Shown piece by piece: positions 1-10,922 of a stretch of DNA of 64,000 nt (position 1 is the stretch's first letter; each line of letters begins with the position of its first letter). The notes under the pieces were generated by a model. That model was not told the DNA's origin. It was given only the letters and a program-made list of their open reading frames with translations, and searched no databases. Both the position numbers and the translations under genes were made by a program. This DNA is from Salvelinus alpinus. Lineage: Eukaryota > Chordata > Actinopteri > Salmoniformes > Salmonidae. Location: the NCBI RefSeq assembly GCF_045679555.1, contig NC_092096.1:27275864-27339863 (forward strand), written 5' to 3'.

Positions 1-70
1 GGACGGGATTGGCGAGCCTTTTTTGTTGTTGTAGCTGCGCGCTTTCGCTTTCTTCGGACGACGGGGGCGA

Positions 71-77
71 TATAAAA
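71..77 (+). promoter_or_regulatory. btg1: TATA box of btg1
   Basis: TATAAAA follows a G-rich stretch, about 310 bp upstream of the btg1 start codon. A transcription start about 25-30 bp downstream, near 97-107, is inferred. The window begins only 70 bp upstream, so further promoter elements cannot be seen. Confidence 0.6.
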
Positions 78-99
78 CCCCATTCCTCCAACACATTCG

Positions 100-386
100 T
101 TCACTCTGCTGGAGTAAAGTGACATTAAAAGGGTGCCTCAACGTGGCATCCTAGAGAAAGACCCCTCTATTTACCAACAGCCGTCACCACACTGTACCGT
201 CCTGGCACACGTAGTACCCTCCGAAACGTCCCTACCTCGACTAATACATGACCAGCATATGCGCCAGAGAAATAAAACAAGTGAAAGACACGGATCATTA
301 TCCGAACGTGGCGAGAAAAACAACGAATCATTTTCGGAATCATATGTAGGAAAAGCGCACGAATCGTCGTCGCAGTTGCCTTCTAA
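100..386 (+). promoter_or_regulatory. btg1: btg1 5'UTR with two upstream ORFs
   Basis: This is the region between the inferred start site and the btg1 ATG at 387. Two upstream ATGs are visible. One at 248 opens a 33-codon ORF with its stop at 347-349. One at 259 opens a 52-codon ORF that runs past the btg1 ATG and stops at 415-417, overlapping the second in-frame btg1 ATG (414-416) as ATGA. Both upstream ATGs, and the ATG at 387, lack a purine at -3. The UTR extent is inferred; the ORFs are seen directly. Confidence 0.55.
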
Positions 387-3300
387 ATGCATACCCTTTG
401 TGCTCGGGGAACGATGAAACCAGAGATTAGCGCCGCGGTCGGATTTCTGTCGAGATTTCTGCGGATAAAAGGACACGTAAATGACAGACAGCTTCAATCA
501 TTCAGCGCAAGTTTACAGGATATCTTGTCAGGTAAGTCATGTGTTTCTCGTTTTGTCCTACGTTTCCAAGGCTACTTTAGATTATGACCTCTGTTGATGT
601 TGTGTCATTTTGTGTGTTAAGAATATGCTTTTAACGAATTGTTGTGTTTTAATCCCATTCCGAAGGGGATTTGCGTCTCTGTTCACAAAGTAACACAAGC
701 GCCCCCCGACCATTTGCGCACGAAAAAAAGAGACAAGAATAGATAAGGTGAACAACAATCTTCAATCAACAATATTCAATCGATCGAATCAACCATGTTC
801 TATTCAGATACATCGTCGCCTAATTCATGTTTCGAGTTTAGTTACAATGTAATAACGTGGAATAAAACCGAATTTGATTTGTTCCAACAAGGAAGTGCAC
901 CTTTCGATAGCACCAGTTCAGTTGGTCGATAAACTCTTAATTAACATAAAGATGGGGGAAATCTATACCCAGTGAATTGAATTAGGCTATCGAATTACGT
1001 AATGCAGACAAGAACACGTAGGAGGATATGATTTGAGCAGGCAATTAAAAAAAAAAAAATAACATTTCGACCAGGAAAATAACAGACCCATAGGATTCTG
1101 ATGATCTTTGTTATAAGAGTATTATAGCCGCCTACATTTTTGACTCGATCCTCTTGAGCGAGCCTCAATCGAATCGAAATTAGAGAACCAAAAGGTAAAT
1201 AACAATTGCAGAATAAATAGCCCGTATACATTCCCGTCGTCGACGAACATGTATGAGTAAAGAAAAGCTATTTCTTTACAATATGTTCTAATGTAGACAT
1301 TCTAGCTAAGTGCATAACGTTAACTCTGTAATAAGGACACATAAATTGATCGACACAGCCACTATACTATGCGTTATTGACTGCATTTGTTTTTGTACAA
1401 ATCACTGAAATTATTCATTTATATTTCCTGTTGTAAATATACAGACAGTTTTAACAGTCTAAAACTGGCATTCGTCTGCCAGTTAGCACCAAGTGTCTGT
1501 CCCTCTAAACACTGAACACCTACATCATGACCTCAATTTTAACATGTTTTGCAACAGCTGTGTCATCTGCAAAGCCATTCACGTTCAAATTCATATAATT
1601 TTAGAGCGTTTCGGATGTGGGATACACATTTAGCATATCAGGTTACAGAATTGGTTATTTCTATTCAACAAACTCTTAGTTTACAATGCTATTTTCAACT
1701 AAACATTTTTCAAGGAAGTGGCTTTGTTTGTGCAGGATTTGCATAGAAAATGAGTGGAAACTGTAGTCTGAGCATAGCTCTAGGCCAGTGCACTGTTTGT
1801 AAACAGCCAAAGTTGAAGGCAGACTGAGCAAAATGGCCGCCGTCAGAGGGTAAGTGGGGGGTTGGTAGCGGTGGGGTTGAGGATATCATAGGGGGAGGAG
1901 TCTAGGAAGGACATTATCTAATAAAACAAGTTGCAAAGGGGCTTTGTGAAGTGGCCGTCCCCCTCCTTCACCCCCATTTTTAATTCGTCTTCCCGAGTGA
2001 GCATAAGCAACACTGCGAAGCCCCCCCCCGCCGCTGCTGAAGTAAGCCAGCCATCTCACTGTTGCTTACAGCTTCATTATAACAGCTTATTGTGTCTGTG
2101 TGTTCAATAAACAGGCTTTGTTTGTGCATATGGGGGAGAAGGGAGACTTGCTCTAAATATCCACATTGAAACTGTGCTCATTGTCTAACTGTAGTTAGTT
2201 AACAATTTGGACTTCCTGTTTACCAGTAACCTGCTTAACCAAGGTTTGAGCAGTGACCCAGTCTGAAACTGCCATAATTCCCCCAACCACACCACCACAG
2301 ACCAGTGGAAATCACCCAATAACGCCCCAAACAAAGTCAAATGTGTATTTAATAAAAAGCCTCCACACATTTTATTGCCACATAATATCCTTAGAGCACT
2401 TGGCTTTGAAGAAGCACTGGAAAACAAATGTATTTAAAATATATAGTTGAAACTCGTCCGTTTACTTTTTTAGCCTCTCTTCTTCCCCAGTTCCCTGGTT
2501 TTAGAATAGGCCCCTCCGCTCTGACCGTTCTCAGAGGCCTCGTTTCTTTTGTGGTGCAAAAGATCAGCCCCATCGTAGCTGCCTGGTGCTTTTTCACGAG
2601 TGCCAAGCCCTCCATTAGGGTGCAGTACACAGAGTTCTACTGATAACACAAAGGAGACATTATCTACCAGGGGTGTTGTGCAGGACAGGTGTTCTCCGGG
2701 CTCTGGCCTAGTTCAGAGGCTTTTCACAGGCAAACAGACAGGCAGGCAACACATCCAGTTTAGCCACTATGCACCAATGGGGTAACTCAATACTGAGGAG
2801 TCTTAAGTGGAGAAAATAGGATGATTGGTATCACACGCACACACAGATGCATATCGAACACACATACATACAGTATATATACAAACACACACAAGACACA
2901 GTAAATGTGAGTATTGTTAGAGATGTTAGGTTCATTTAGACTTCTGAGGAGCGGTTTTCTAATTTAATTCTTCCCTGTTAGGCTACTATTATACTATGAA
3001 AGCAGCAGTCATGCGCGTCTTCTAAAATGAGTTAACGGGGAAGGAATGAGAACGCTTCTCTTTCTCGTGTTCTCCTTAAAATGAGTAATGTGACCTCTTC
3101 TCTCTCTCTCTCTTTTTTGTCACTTAACGCCCCTACGAATGATATCAGTGAATCACCAACGGGTATGTGGACACACTCGTCATACTAAAAGGGACGGTGT
3201 GGCTTTAAGAGGGGGAGTTCTCCAGCCCAGATTGCTGGCCAGGACTTCACCACCTCAGGGTTGTTGTTCAGCTCCGCTCTGTTTGATGGAGGACTTTGTG

Positions 3301-4811
3301 CCGCTCGGCCAGAAGGGGATTGTGCAATCAAACTTCTTCTCTCTCTCTCTCTCTCTCTCTCTGCTGTGTGTCACGTAGGCTCCGGTTAAAGAGCGACAAA
3401 TGGTTTATTGCTGCTTATCAGCCCCATAAGCAGACTGTTATGGTTTATTACTGCGCTACAACAAAGCCTGCCCCTGTCTGCAGTCTGTTTTACACACACA
3501 CACACACACATTAGTAAGTGGACGTACAGTATTGTGCTAAATAGTTGGTCATTATATCATGTAACCCAAATACCAGTAGAAATAGTTGATGCTTTATTAC
3601 ATGCTAATAGAAATATCAGATAAAAAAGCAGATAAGATATTCCAATGGAATCATGTATTACCTACAAAGGAATAAAACCTTTATTAAATCAAAAGACAAT
3701 CTAAAGCAACGCTACTTTTCCATAATCATTATTGGGAGGTGTTTTGTACAGTAAAACATAAACAATCATTTTTCCTTCCATTTTCAATGGAATCATGTCA
3801 TTCATTATCTGTAAGTAATCTATGCCACAATCGAAAGATACATCTAAACTAATAACGTTGATAGATTAGTTATGTGTGCTTAGAACATAATAAACAAGTA
3901 TTACCTTAGACTCCAGCAACTCTATAATAAAATAATACATGATTATAGTTTGATTTGCGATACAATTACTTAAAATCCAACTATGGCTCATTCAGTTATT
4001 ATCATGCTATTAATCACATTTTATGTCCCAATTTATGACCTTATTCAATGTTTATCAAAACACATGCATCCTAATCTAGCATAACACACACACACACACT
4101 AGGAACTAAGGCTGATCAGGTGCAGACAGCTTTGCACCCCGCTTCTCCCTCAGATAGACGTCTGAAAGTAGCAGATATTTAGCTTACTGGCTCACCTGTA
4201 AACACCAGACAGCATCTCTTACATTTCTCCCTCTTTCTTTCTCTCCCTCTCTCTCTTGTCTCCTCATACAGAACTACACAGGCCCTACTATAGGGTAACC
4301 GAAGAACACCATTTACCCCCTCTGTGCCCTTTTTTGGCAATACAAAACAATACCATGGTAACCTAATAGTGTTCCAATGATGATGAAACTCATGGTAACC
4401 TAATAATAACCTCCTATCTCTTTCTCCACAGAGCAATACAAGCACCACTGGTTCCCCGACAGGCCATGCAAGGGCTCGGGCTACCGCTGCATCCGCATCA
4501 ACCACAAGATGGATCCCCTGGTGGGGCAGGCAGGCCAGCGCATCGGCCTGACCATCAATCAGCTCTACCTGCTGCTGCCTAGTGAGCTCACCCTCTGGGT
4601 GGACCCCTTCGAGGTGTCCTACCGCATCGGCGAGGACGGCTCCATCTGCGTGCTCTACGAGTCCCAGCCGGTGGCCCCGGCGCCGTCGGGAGGCAGTGCG
4701 GTCACCTCGACCCCCATGGTGGACAGTCACATCAGCTGCAAGGAGGCGGCGGGGATGCTGGGCAGGACCAGCCCTTCCAAAGCCTACAACATGATGACTA
4801 TGTCCAGCTAA
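387..4811 (+). CDS. btg1: BTG1 antiproliferation factor (B-cell translocation gene 1), two exons
   Basis: Join 387..531 and 4432..4811, giving 174 residues; mammalian BTG1 is 171. Splice sites are canonical: donor G|GTAAGT at 531/532 and acceptor CTCCACAG|AG at 4431/4432, with phase 1 making Glu49. The BTG domain spans about residues 10-125. Box A is the segment YKHHWFP at 51-57 followed by [10 protein letters not shown] at 63-72. Box B is [18 protein letters not shown] at 101-118. The C-terminus has [11 protein letters not shown] and [17 protein letters not shown], which match BTG1 rather than BTG2. In the family, these boxes bind the CAF1 (CNOT7/8) deadenylase, and BTG1 restrains proliferation through mRNA decay and transcription cofactors in nucleus and cytoplasm. 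I chose Met1 at 387 because the short lead before Met10 ([10 protein letters not shown]) matches the BTG1 layout; the start context is weak, and initiation at Met10 (414) is possible. Salmonids carry duplicated genes, so this may be one of two btg1 copies. Confidence 0.95.
532..4431 (+). other. btg1: btg1 intron 1
   Basis: A 3.9-kb GT-AG intron at the conserved BTG-family position between boxes, just before the YKHHWFP motif. It is AT-rich, with short (CT)n at about 3338-3361 and short (CA)n at about 3493-3511 and 4085-4100. No other exon or recognisable mobile element was seen inside it. A small local repeat, ATGGTAACCTAATA, occurs twice near the 3' end (about 4354 and 4392). Confidence 0.85.
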
Positions 4812-7800
4812 GGGCTGCCACCCGCCACGTCGGGTCGTGGGTTTCGCCCTAGTTGGTCGATGGCAAACCTTTTTAAAGCTAAAAAGAAATGAAATGAAAA
4901 AGATAAAAAAAAGGAGGAGAAAAAGCAGAGGATGGGGCCTATCGTCCAGGTGAAACCTTGTAGGTTTGATATTTCTTTTCTCCTTCCTCGCTCCATAGTC
5001 TGTTATGTTGTGTTGTGGGATCTACCGGAGGCTTCGTTTTTCCCCCCGCGGAGAGGGCTGTGTGGAGCTGTTGGGGGCAGCTAAAACAAACCAAGAAACC
5101 GAACAGAGAAACAGCGCAGAGAAGGGGCTGCTTTTTGTTTTTGTTTTTTTACACAGGTCTATCATTGTTGACTTTGCACTTTCTTCTCCACGTGGTTACA
5201 ATGGGTACCATGTCACCACCACCCCCACCACCCTCTCAAAAGCTTCAAGGAACTGCTGTCAAGAACCATACCGTTAAATTTCAGCCTTTTATCTACTTCC
5301 TGTTATTGGGTGTACTTCCTGTCTAGGAAGGAAGTTAAGGAGCTGAGGTCCGGACTGTGCCTGTTTCTAGGTCAGTCTCTGGGGAAACGCCCTAAGTCAT
5401 TTTCTTCTAAAACCCCGTTTTTGGACCATAGGGCATGTTTTTACCCCCAGAGGCTGCCCCATATACCAGCGTCGAGCTTCAGGAAGCCCCTCCCCCTCCA
5501 TATGGAAGTGGAGTGGAATGCGCTGTGACACCTGTTGCTAAGGACAGTAGTGTGTCACAGCGCACCCCACCAACACCCCCAACCATGTATGTGTAGCTTT
5601 CTGGGGAGGGCTGGGTATTTGTCCCCTCCCCTTCGATGAATGTTGGTTTGAAATTCACAATCAAGTTCTCGTTTTGTTTATATCCCTCCATCCCCACCCT
5701 GACCTTTGGCCCTCACCAAATTCAAAGTGTAGCATAGGTGGCACTATATTTTCACCGAAATCTGGATCGTTTGTTTTGGTTGTTGTGGCCCTGTCAGAAG
5801 AAATGACATTGAATGCACTTTTGACATTTAGATTGTGTGGGATGTGTACTTCTAGAGAAAACCCTCTTCATTCCATTCGCTCCAATGTCGTCTTTCATGA
5901 GTTCCCCTCCTTTTCCTTTGTAAATGACTCACAGCTCTTACGTCAGGCTAGACCCCACTCTATAGAATTGGGGAGAGTAACTCTGAAGGTTTTAAAAAGA
6001 TTTCACACTGTAAGCATTTCATTCAGATCCGTTCAGGTGTTGGTAGGTAGGTGCGGTTAGGCGTCTGTTGTCCGTTTGTAAGGCACTTTTCTCGAAAGCC
6101 ACCCCCCCCATACACACACACACACACACATACAGATGGCAATTTGAGACACTTATAGAACTCTGATAGATCTCTCTACAGCTGTCGAGGGGTGTGTGAG
6201 GGTAGCCAAAGGGAAGTCTGTACGCCCCTGACTGTTTCTATCCAACTCAATCCCAATGGCCTTGTCAGGCTTTCTCATCTGTTTTTGTTAGACTTTGTTC
6301 TTGTCTTTGTGATTGAAGATGGGTCCAAGGATTTCAACACCTCTCCTTTCATCTGTCTCTCAGTTTGGATGAGGGGTGCGTTGCCCAACGTAGGACTTCA
6401 ATGTTACACCTATGAGCCGTTCTCTGGAGAACCGAGACAGAACCAGCGTAATGTTAGCCAGCCTGGTTCGAGGTGCTGCTGGACCCTCTCTGGAGGTGTC
6501 CCTGTCAGGGCAGACAGACACAAGAAGCCCCTCTGGTGCCACATATCACCCCCAGCCAGCTAACCAACCAGCCAACCCCCTCCCCCCAATAGCAGTACGG
6601 AGATAGCAGTAACACATATCATCTTTCCTCGCCCCAGGGGATGGAATGGAGGTGGTGTGGGGGCCAGGGCCGGATACTCTCGTCCAGGGCAGCTACAATC
6701 CTTCTGGCCCCCTCTAAACTAACCTCCACCCAACCAACCCCCTCTTGGCGTGGAGAGCAAAGCCAGCACATGCCCTCAGCGCACTCCGTCTGCACTGGGA
6801 GCCCACACAGAGACAGGCAACAAAGAGGAGTCAAAGGATAGGAAGTGACGGTACACAGTCCGAGTTTCTCTGTTTCTTAGGCTGAGCACTGAACTAGTTT
6901 ACATGGGTGCAATAGGACGATGGTGGTGTCAGTCGTCCTATAGCTCACTCCTGGTTGGCCGCGCCGCAGACAGACAGACGATGTGACAGGCTGTGGGGTT
7001 TCGGGGCTTTTAGCCGCTAAGCTGGCCAGGCTGGGCACCAGCCCATCAGACCTACATGTGCTGTTTTAAGCTCCCTAAGCACAGAGGATCATGGGTAATG
7101 GATCTGTGGTTGTTGATGCACTGCACACCCTATCCTCCCTCATCCAATCCCCTCCTCCTCACTGTCCTCCCTCTCTCCATTTCTCCTGGTGCTCGTTCAG
7201 CAGTCTGTGGAAAAAGATGTGTCTCCACATGAGCCAGATGGACAGGTCTGAGAGAGTAGCCCAGAGCTTTGTTGTTGTGGTTGAAAACCAGCTTTTTAAA
7301 AACCTTGCAGCTCCTCTATTGCTTCGATTATGCCAGCTATCGATGTTGTTATGAGATTGGTCTGTGTTTCAGACGTAGCAAGTTGTCCCTCTTTTTGCTA
7401 AATGTATTTTAAAGTCACAGAGGTAGCATCTCACCCCCCCCCCCCCCCCCCCTTTCGCCCTAGTCTGATCATCTATCCCAATTTGAACAGACTTCATTTT
7501 TAGACCTACCAAAAAGGAAACAAAGCCGAAATTGTTTGATCCCCTTCTCAACAGTAACACCACCACCAAAACAATTTCATTTAGTCCACAATATCAGATC
7601 TGTAAATGCATCCATTCAGCCTTTGCACACATAGGTTTCAGAAACGTTGTGAAAAGTGTTTTTGAAAAGTCGGAGGAGGTAATAGCACATAAAATGCACT
7701 AAATATGTCAAGTTGAAGTTGTGACATTTTTGAGACGCGAGGAGTCTCTTCTGGAATGTATTACCAAACTCAGGCCTCGGACATTCAATAAAACCCTTCT

Positions 7801-8410
7801 GGGAAAGTTGTGCATGTTAAGACGTGAAACAGGAAGGGAATAGTCGTCAATGATTCATCAATGATTTGTGAATTATTGACACTTTCACATTTAGGGTGTT
7901 TTACATATTCTAGAATCTATTGCAATTGTTCGCCATATGGTAGAATACATGCATAACATTACACAATGGGAAGTGCCAATAATTTGTTTTGAGGTGTTTA
8001 GATGTATTTCTTTTGCATTTCATAGTTTTAACACGGATAACTATTTTCGTAAGTGAAGCCATTTGTGATGGGAGTGTTGGCAAGGACCAATCTGTTTTGG
8101 TAAAAGAAATATCAGTTTCCATCCCCTGTACTGATAGACTTATCCTTTGTTTTTTTTAAACTTACAAAACAAGAAAAACGTTTAAAAAATCTGAGCGTAC
8201 CCAAGAAGAAAAGCTGTCTACTCTACCTTGTGATTTCTCATGTCAGTACATCGTTATTGTGTTCATTTTCTTTTCCTTGGGTATGTTGTGATGAACTGCT
8301 GTAAATTTGTACAGTTCATGTAAATTGATTGTGCGAAAGTTGTACAGATTTCTATATTTTGGAAGATTTTTTTTTCTTTCTCTGTAATAAAATATTTCCT
8401 ATCTTGGCAA
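4812..8410 (+). other. btg1: btg1 3'UTR (inferred extent)
   Basis: From the stop codon to just beyond the first strong poly(A) signal, about 3.6 kb. The final ~600 bp are AT-rich with TGTAAAT and TGTACA motifs of the kind recognised by 3'UTR-binding proteins, consistent with an unstable immediate-early-like transcript. A run of about 18 C residues lies at 7434-7451. No coding region is convincing here. A transcript end cannot be proved from sequence alone. Confidence 0.55.
8386..8391 (+). terminator. btg1: Poly(A) signal AATAAA of btg1
   Basis: AATAAA lies in TCTGTAATAAAATATTTCC, after a T-rich tract and with a T-rich stretch (TAGTCTTTCTTTTT) about 35 bp downstream as a plausible GU/U-rich element. 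Cleavage is expected near 8405. Confidence 0.6.
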
Positions 8411-8639
8411 CATATTCCCCGTGATGCTAGTCTTTCTTTTTACGGGGAATGAGAATCCATAGATGAACGGGAGTCAATATTCAAACAAAATGAATAGCGT
8501 AGTCTTCTGTCAAAATGGCCGACTGAAATCTATTAAGATACAACAGAATATGAAACGAAGGCCGTTAAAAACCTGCAGCTGTTACTGTTATTTTGAATGT
8601 AGAGAAGGGTTCTGTTTCATGTCCTCTCTTACTGAACAC

Positions 8640-8810
8640 CACAGGCTGCAGAGGGGAGGATGGCTCATAACCATGGCCGGAGTGGATGGAATGGCATCAA
8701 ACAACTGGAAACCATGTGTTTGATGTATTTGATACCATTCCACTTATTCCACTCCAGCCATTACCACGAGCCCATCCTCCCCAATTAAGGCGCCACACCA
8801 ACCTCCTGTG
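8640..8810. mobile_element. Salmonid-type foldback MITE, copy 1
   Basis: The ~170-bp unit starts CACAGGCTGCAGAGGGGAGG and ends with the inverted counterpart ...CCAACCTCCTGTG. The arms GGAATGG...CCATTCC and AACCATGTGTTTGATG form a hairpin. Related copies lie at 58841-59000 and 59958-60120, this one in the opposite orientation. It has no coding capacity and was presumably mobilised in trans. Confidence 0.7.
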
Positions 8811-9446
8811 CTGTACATAGAATAGGCTCCAATATGAGACAGCTGTGAAGATGCACAGCCCAGATGGGGATTTGACCTTTGTCCCAGTAGATGAGTGGGC
8901 TGTCTGCCAACAATGACATGATATACAGTAGGATTACACACAAGACTTTCAATAATAAGTGTCATCATTTCAATAATACATAAAAATAGAATGGTATAGG
9001 CTGCCTTGTATAGAACAGATAGCCTACATGCAAGGAATTCTGTATTCTTCCTAAGAAATAGTGTTGCTTTAACAGATGATAAATGATATGCTGTTTATGT
9101 TTTTACTCTGTAGTTGCTGTGGTATAGAGCCACAGCAAGTGTGACGAGACTGTCTGGAACAGGAATTATCTTTAGTTTGCTGGTCCTGGATTATGGAGAC
9201 TGCTTCTATGAAGTATTTTCTGTTCTATCTGAATCAGCCAGAAAACTGATTAGAAGCTTTGTCTCAGTTTAAGACCTGTCAACTTGAGGCTCGGCTGCTC
9301 AGACTGCACAAATCTAATGCCTCGAAGCCCACATGATATTTTCATCCTAATGGAAATGCATGTGGCTCCATCATCAGATACGTGAGGGGATAAGACAGAT
9401 AGACAGATGGTGTATACACAAGGATATTCAGACTCGAAAAGTGCTG

Positions 9447-9449
<3 letters not shown>

Positions 9450-9485
<36 letters not shown>
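9450..9485. repeat. (CA)n microsatellite
   Basis: About 18 CA units. Confidence 0.95.
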
Positions 9486-9487
<2 letters not shown>

Positions 9488-10922
9488 AGCAGTTACACAA
9501 CAGAAAAAGGTGACTCCACAAAACATTACTTCTGGATTAAGACTGCAATCTCTCCAGCCCTCTGACTCAAAAATATATATTTTTTTGCTCCATTTCGACA
9601 AAGACAAAATGGGAAGACACGAGAAGAGCGGGTTTGACAAGAGCCGAGGGGGTGGAAGGCGTCCGGCCTCGGGTCCCAGGGCAGGCTTTAGCTCTCCACA
9701 CATTGGCCAGGGATGAAGCCCAGGAGAGGGGGAACGTGGGTAGTGTTAGTCCAGGGTGGGATTCAGTCAGCGTTATTATTCAGTGTTAAAAATGTCTGAA
9801 ATGTGATGTTGAGTAGGGAGGTTTTTGGAGACACATTAGGTGTAGGAAAAGATTGTTGTTGATGGATATATTGTGTAGTGGTGAAAGTCAGCCTACTTAT
9901 AGAGTAGAGTTGAAAGACTTGCAGATGGAAATGTTGTTTAGAGGTAAGAGAGCGTTGCAGAGGATGTGTAGATCTGAGCGATTGTTGCAGATAGATATGT
10001 ATCGTGTTGAGCTGAATTCTCAATTCTACACGACAGAGATTCATGTCTGCTCTCCCCAGCACTTTTCTTTCTGAGTGTTCTGTGACCTTACACGGTCCCG
10101 AACACAACCCAAATAGCCTGTCTAAATAGAACCAGGTCAACGTTTCACTGGGTGTGTCTGCCGTTCAGGCCTGTGGTGTGTTGTATATGAACATGTTATC
10201 TTGGGAAGCCCTAACAAGCCAACACTCACGGACGGAGGCCTTGCCAGCTCAACGTTGGACTGGATTTCACAAAGAGTTTCACAACTCCACTTGAGCAAGA
10301 CGTTTTCAATGGTCATCTCTGCCATCTGTTTAGCACTGTTTGTGGAATATTCATTTTTTGATTAATGTGCTTTAACAGGGATAATACGTTAGTATATGAA
10401 CAATGCTTGCATAACACAGAGAGAGACAATGAAATAAGGCCTACCGTGTGTTTTACGCTCACGATGCATTTATTATGCAGTAAGAATGAAACAACTAGGC
10501 CTGACAACACTCAGATTCCCCCCATTCAGAATGGCATTACAGCACTTGGCTGTTATGGCATCTTCTTGTCATCATGTCTAACTTCCACCGTAATTGCTGA
10601 TAAAAGTTAATTGTAATGTCTCTCCCTTTTTCTCACACAACGACAAAGCAGCCTTTGTGGAGATCAGCCTATTAGCCAGGCTGATGGAGGGTGTGGCTGA
10701 TTACTGTGTAGAGATACTGTCAATAGAAGGGTTGGTCTCCAGATTTAGAAAGATCAGGACTCGACTGGTTAACCCGGTTATTGTGGGAAAGTAGGTGCAT
10801 TTCACTCCAGGTAGAGTCCAGTGTTTGTGCTTAATAGTTAGGTTGTGTTTGGTAGTGTTATTGGCCATTGATCACATCATTTAATGGATGAATGTTGATG
10901 GAATGAGAATGTGTGAATAGTT

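Larger units (their letters stand above)
8411..10922. other. Intergenic, no gene seen
   Basis: About 2.5 kb without a supported gene. It holds a foldback element (8640-8810) and a short (CA)n at 9450-9485. The rest is unique-looking AT-rich sequence with only short chance ORFs. Confidence 0.6.

Noticed and set aside
133-417. 94-codon ORF before btg1 as a separate gene
   Set aside because: It has no ATG until 259, overlaps the btg1 start, and fits a 5'UTR; treated as a uORF.
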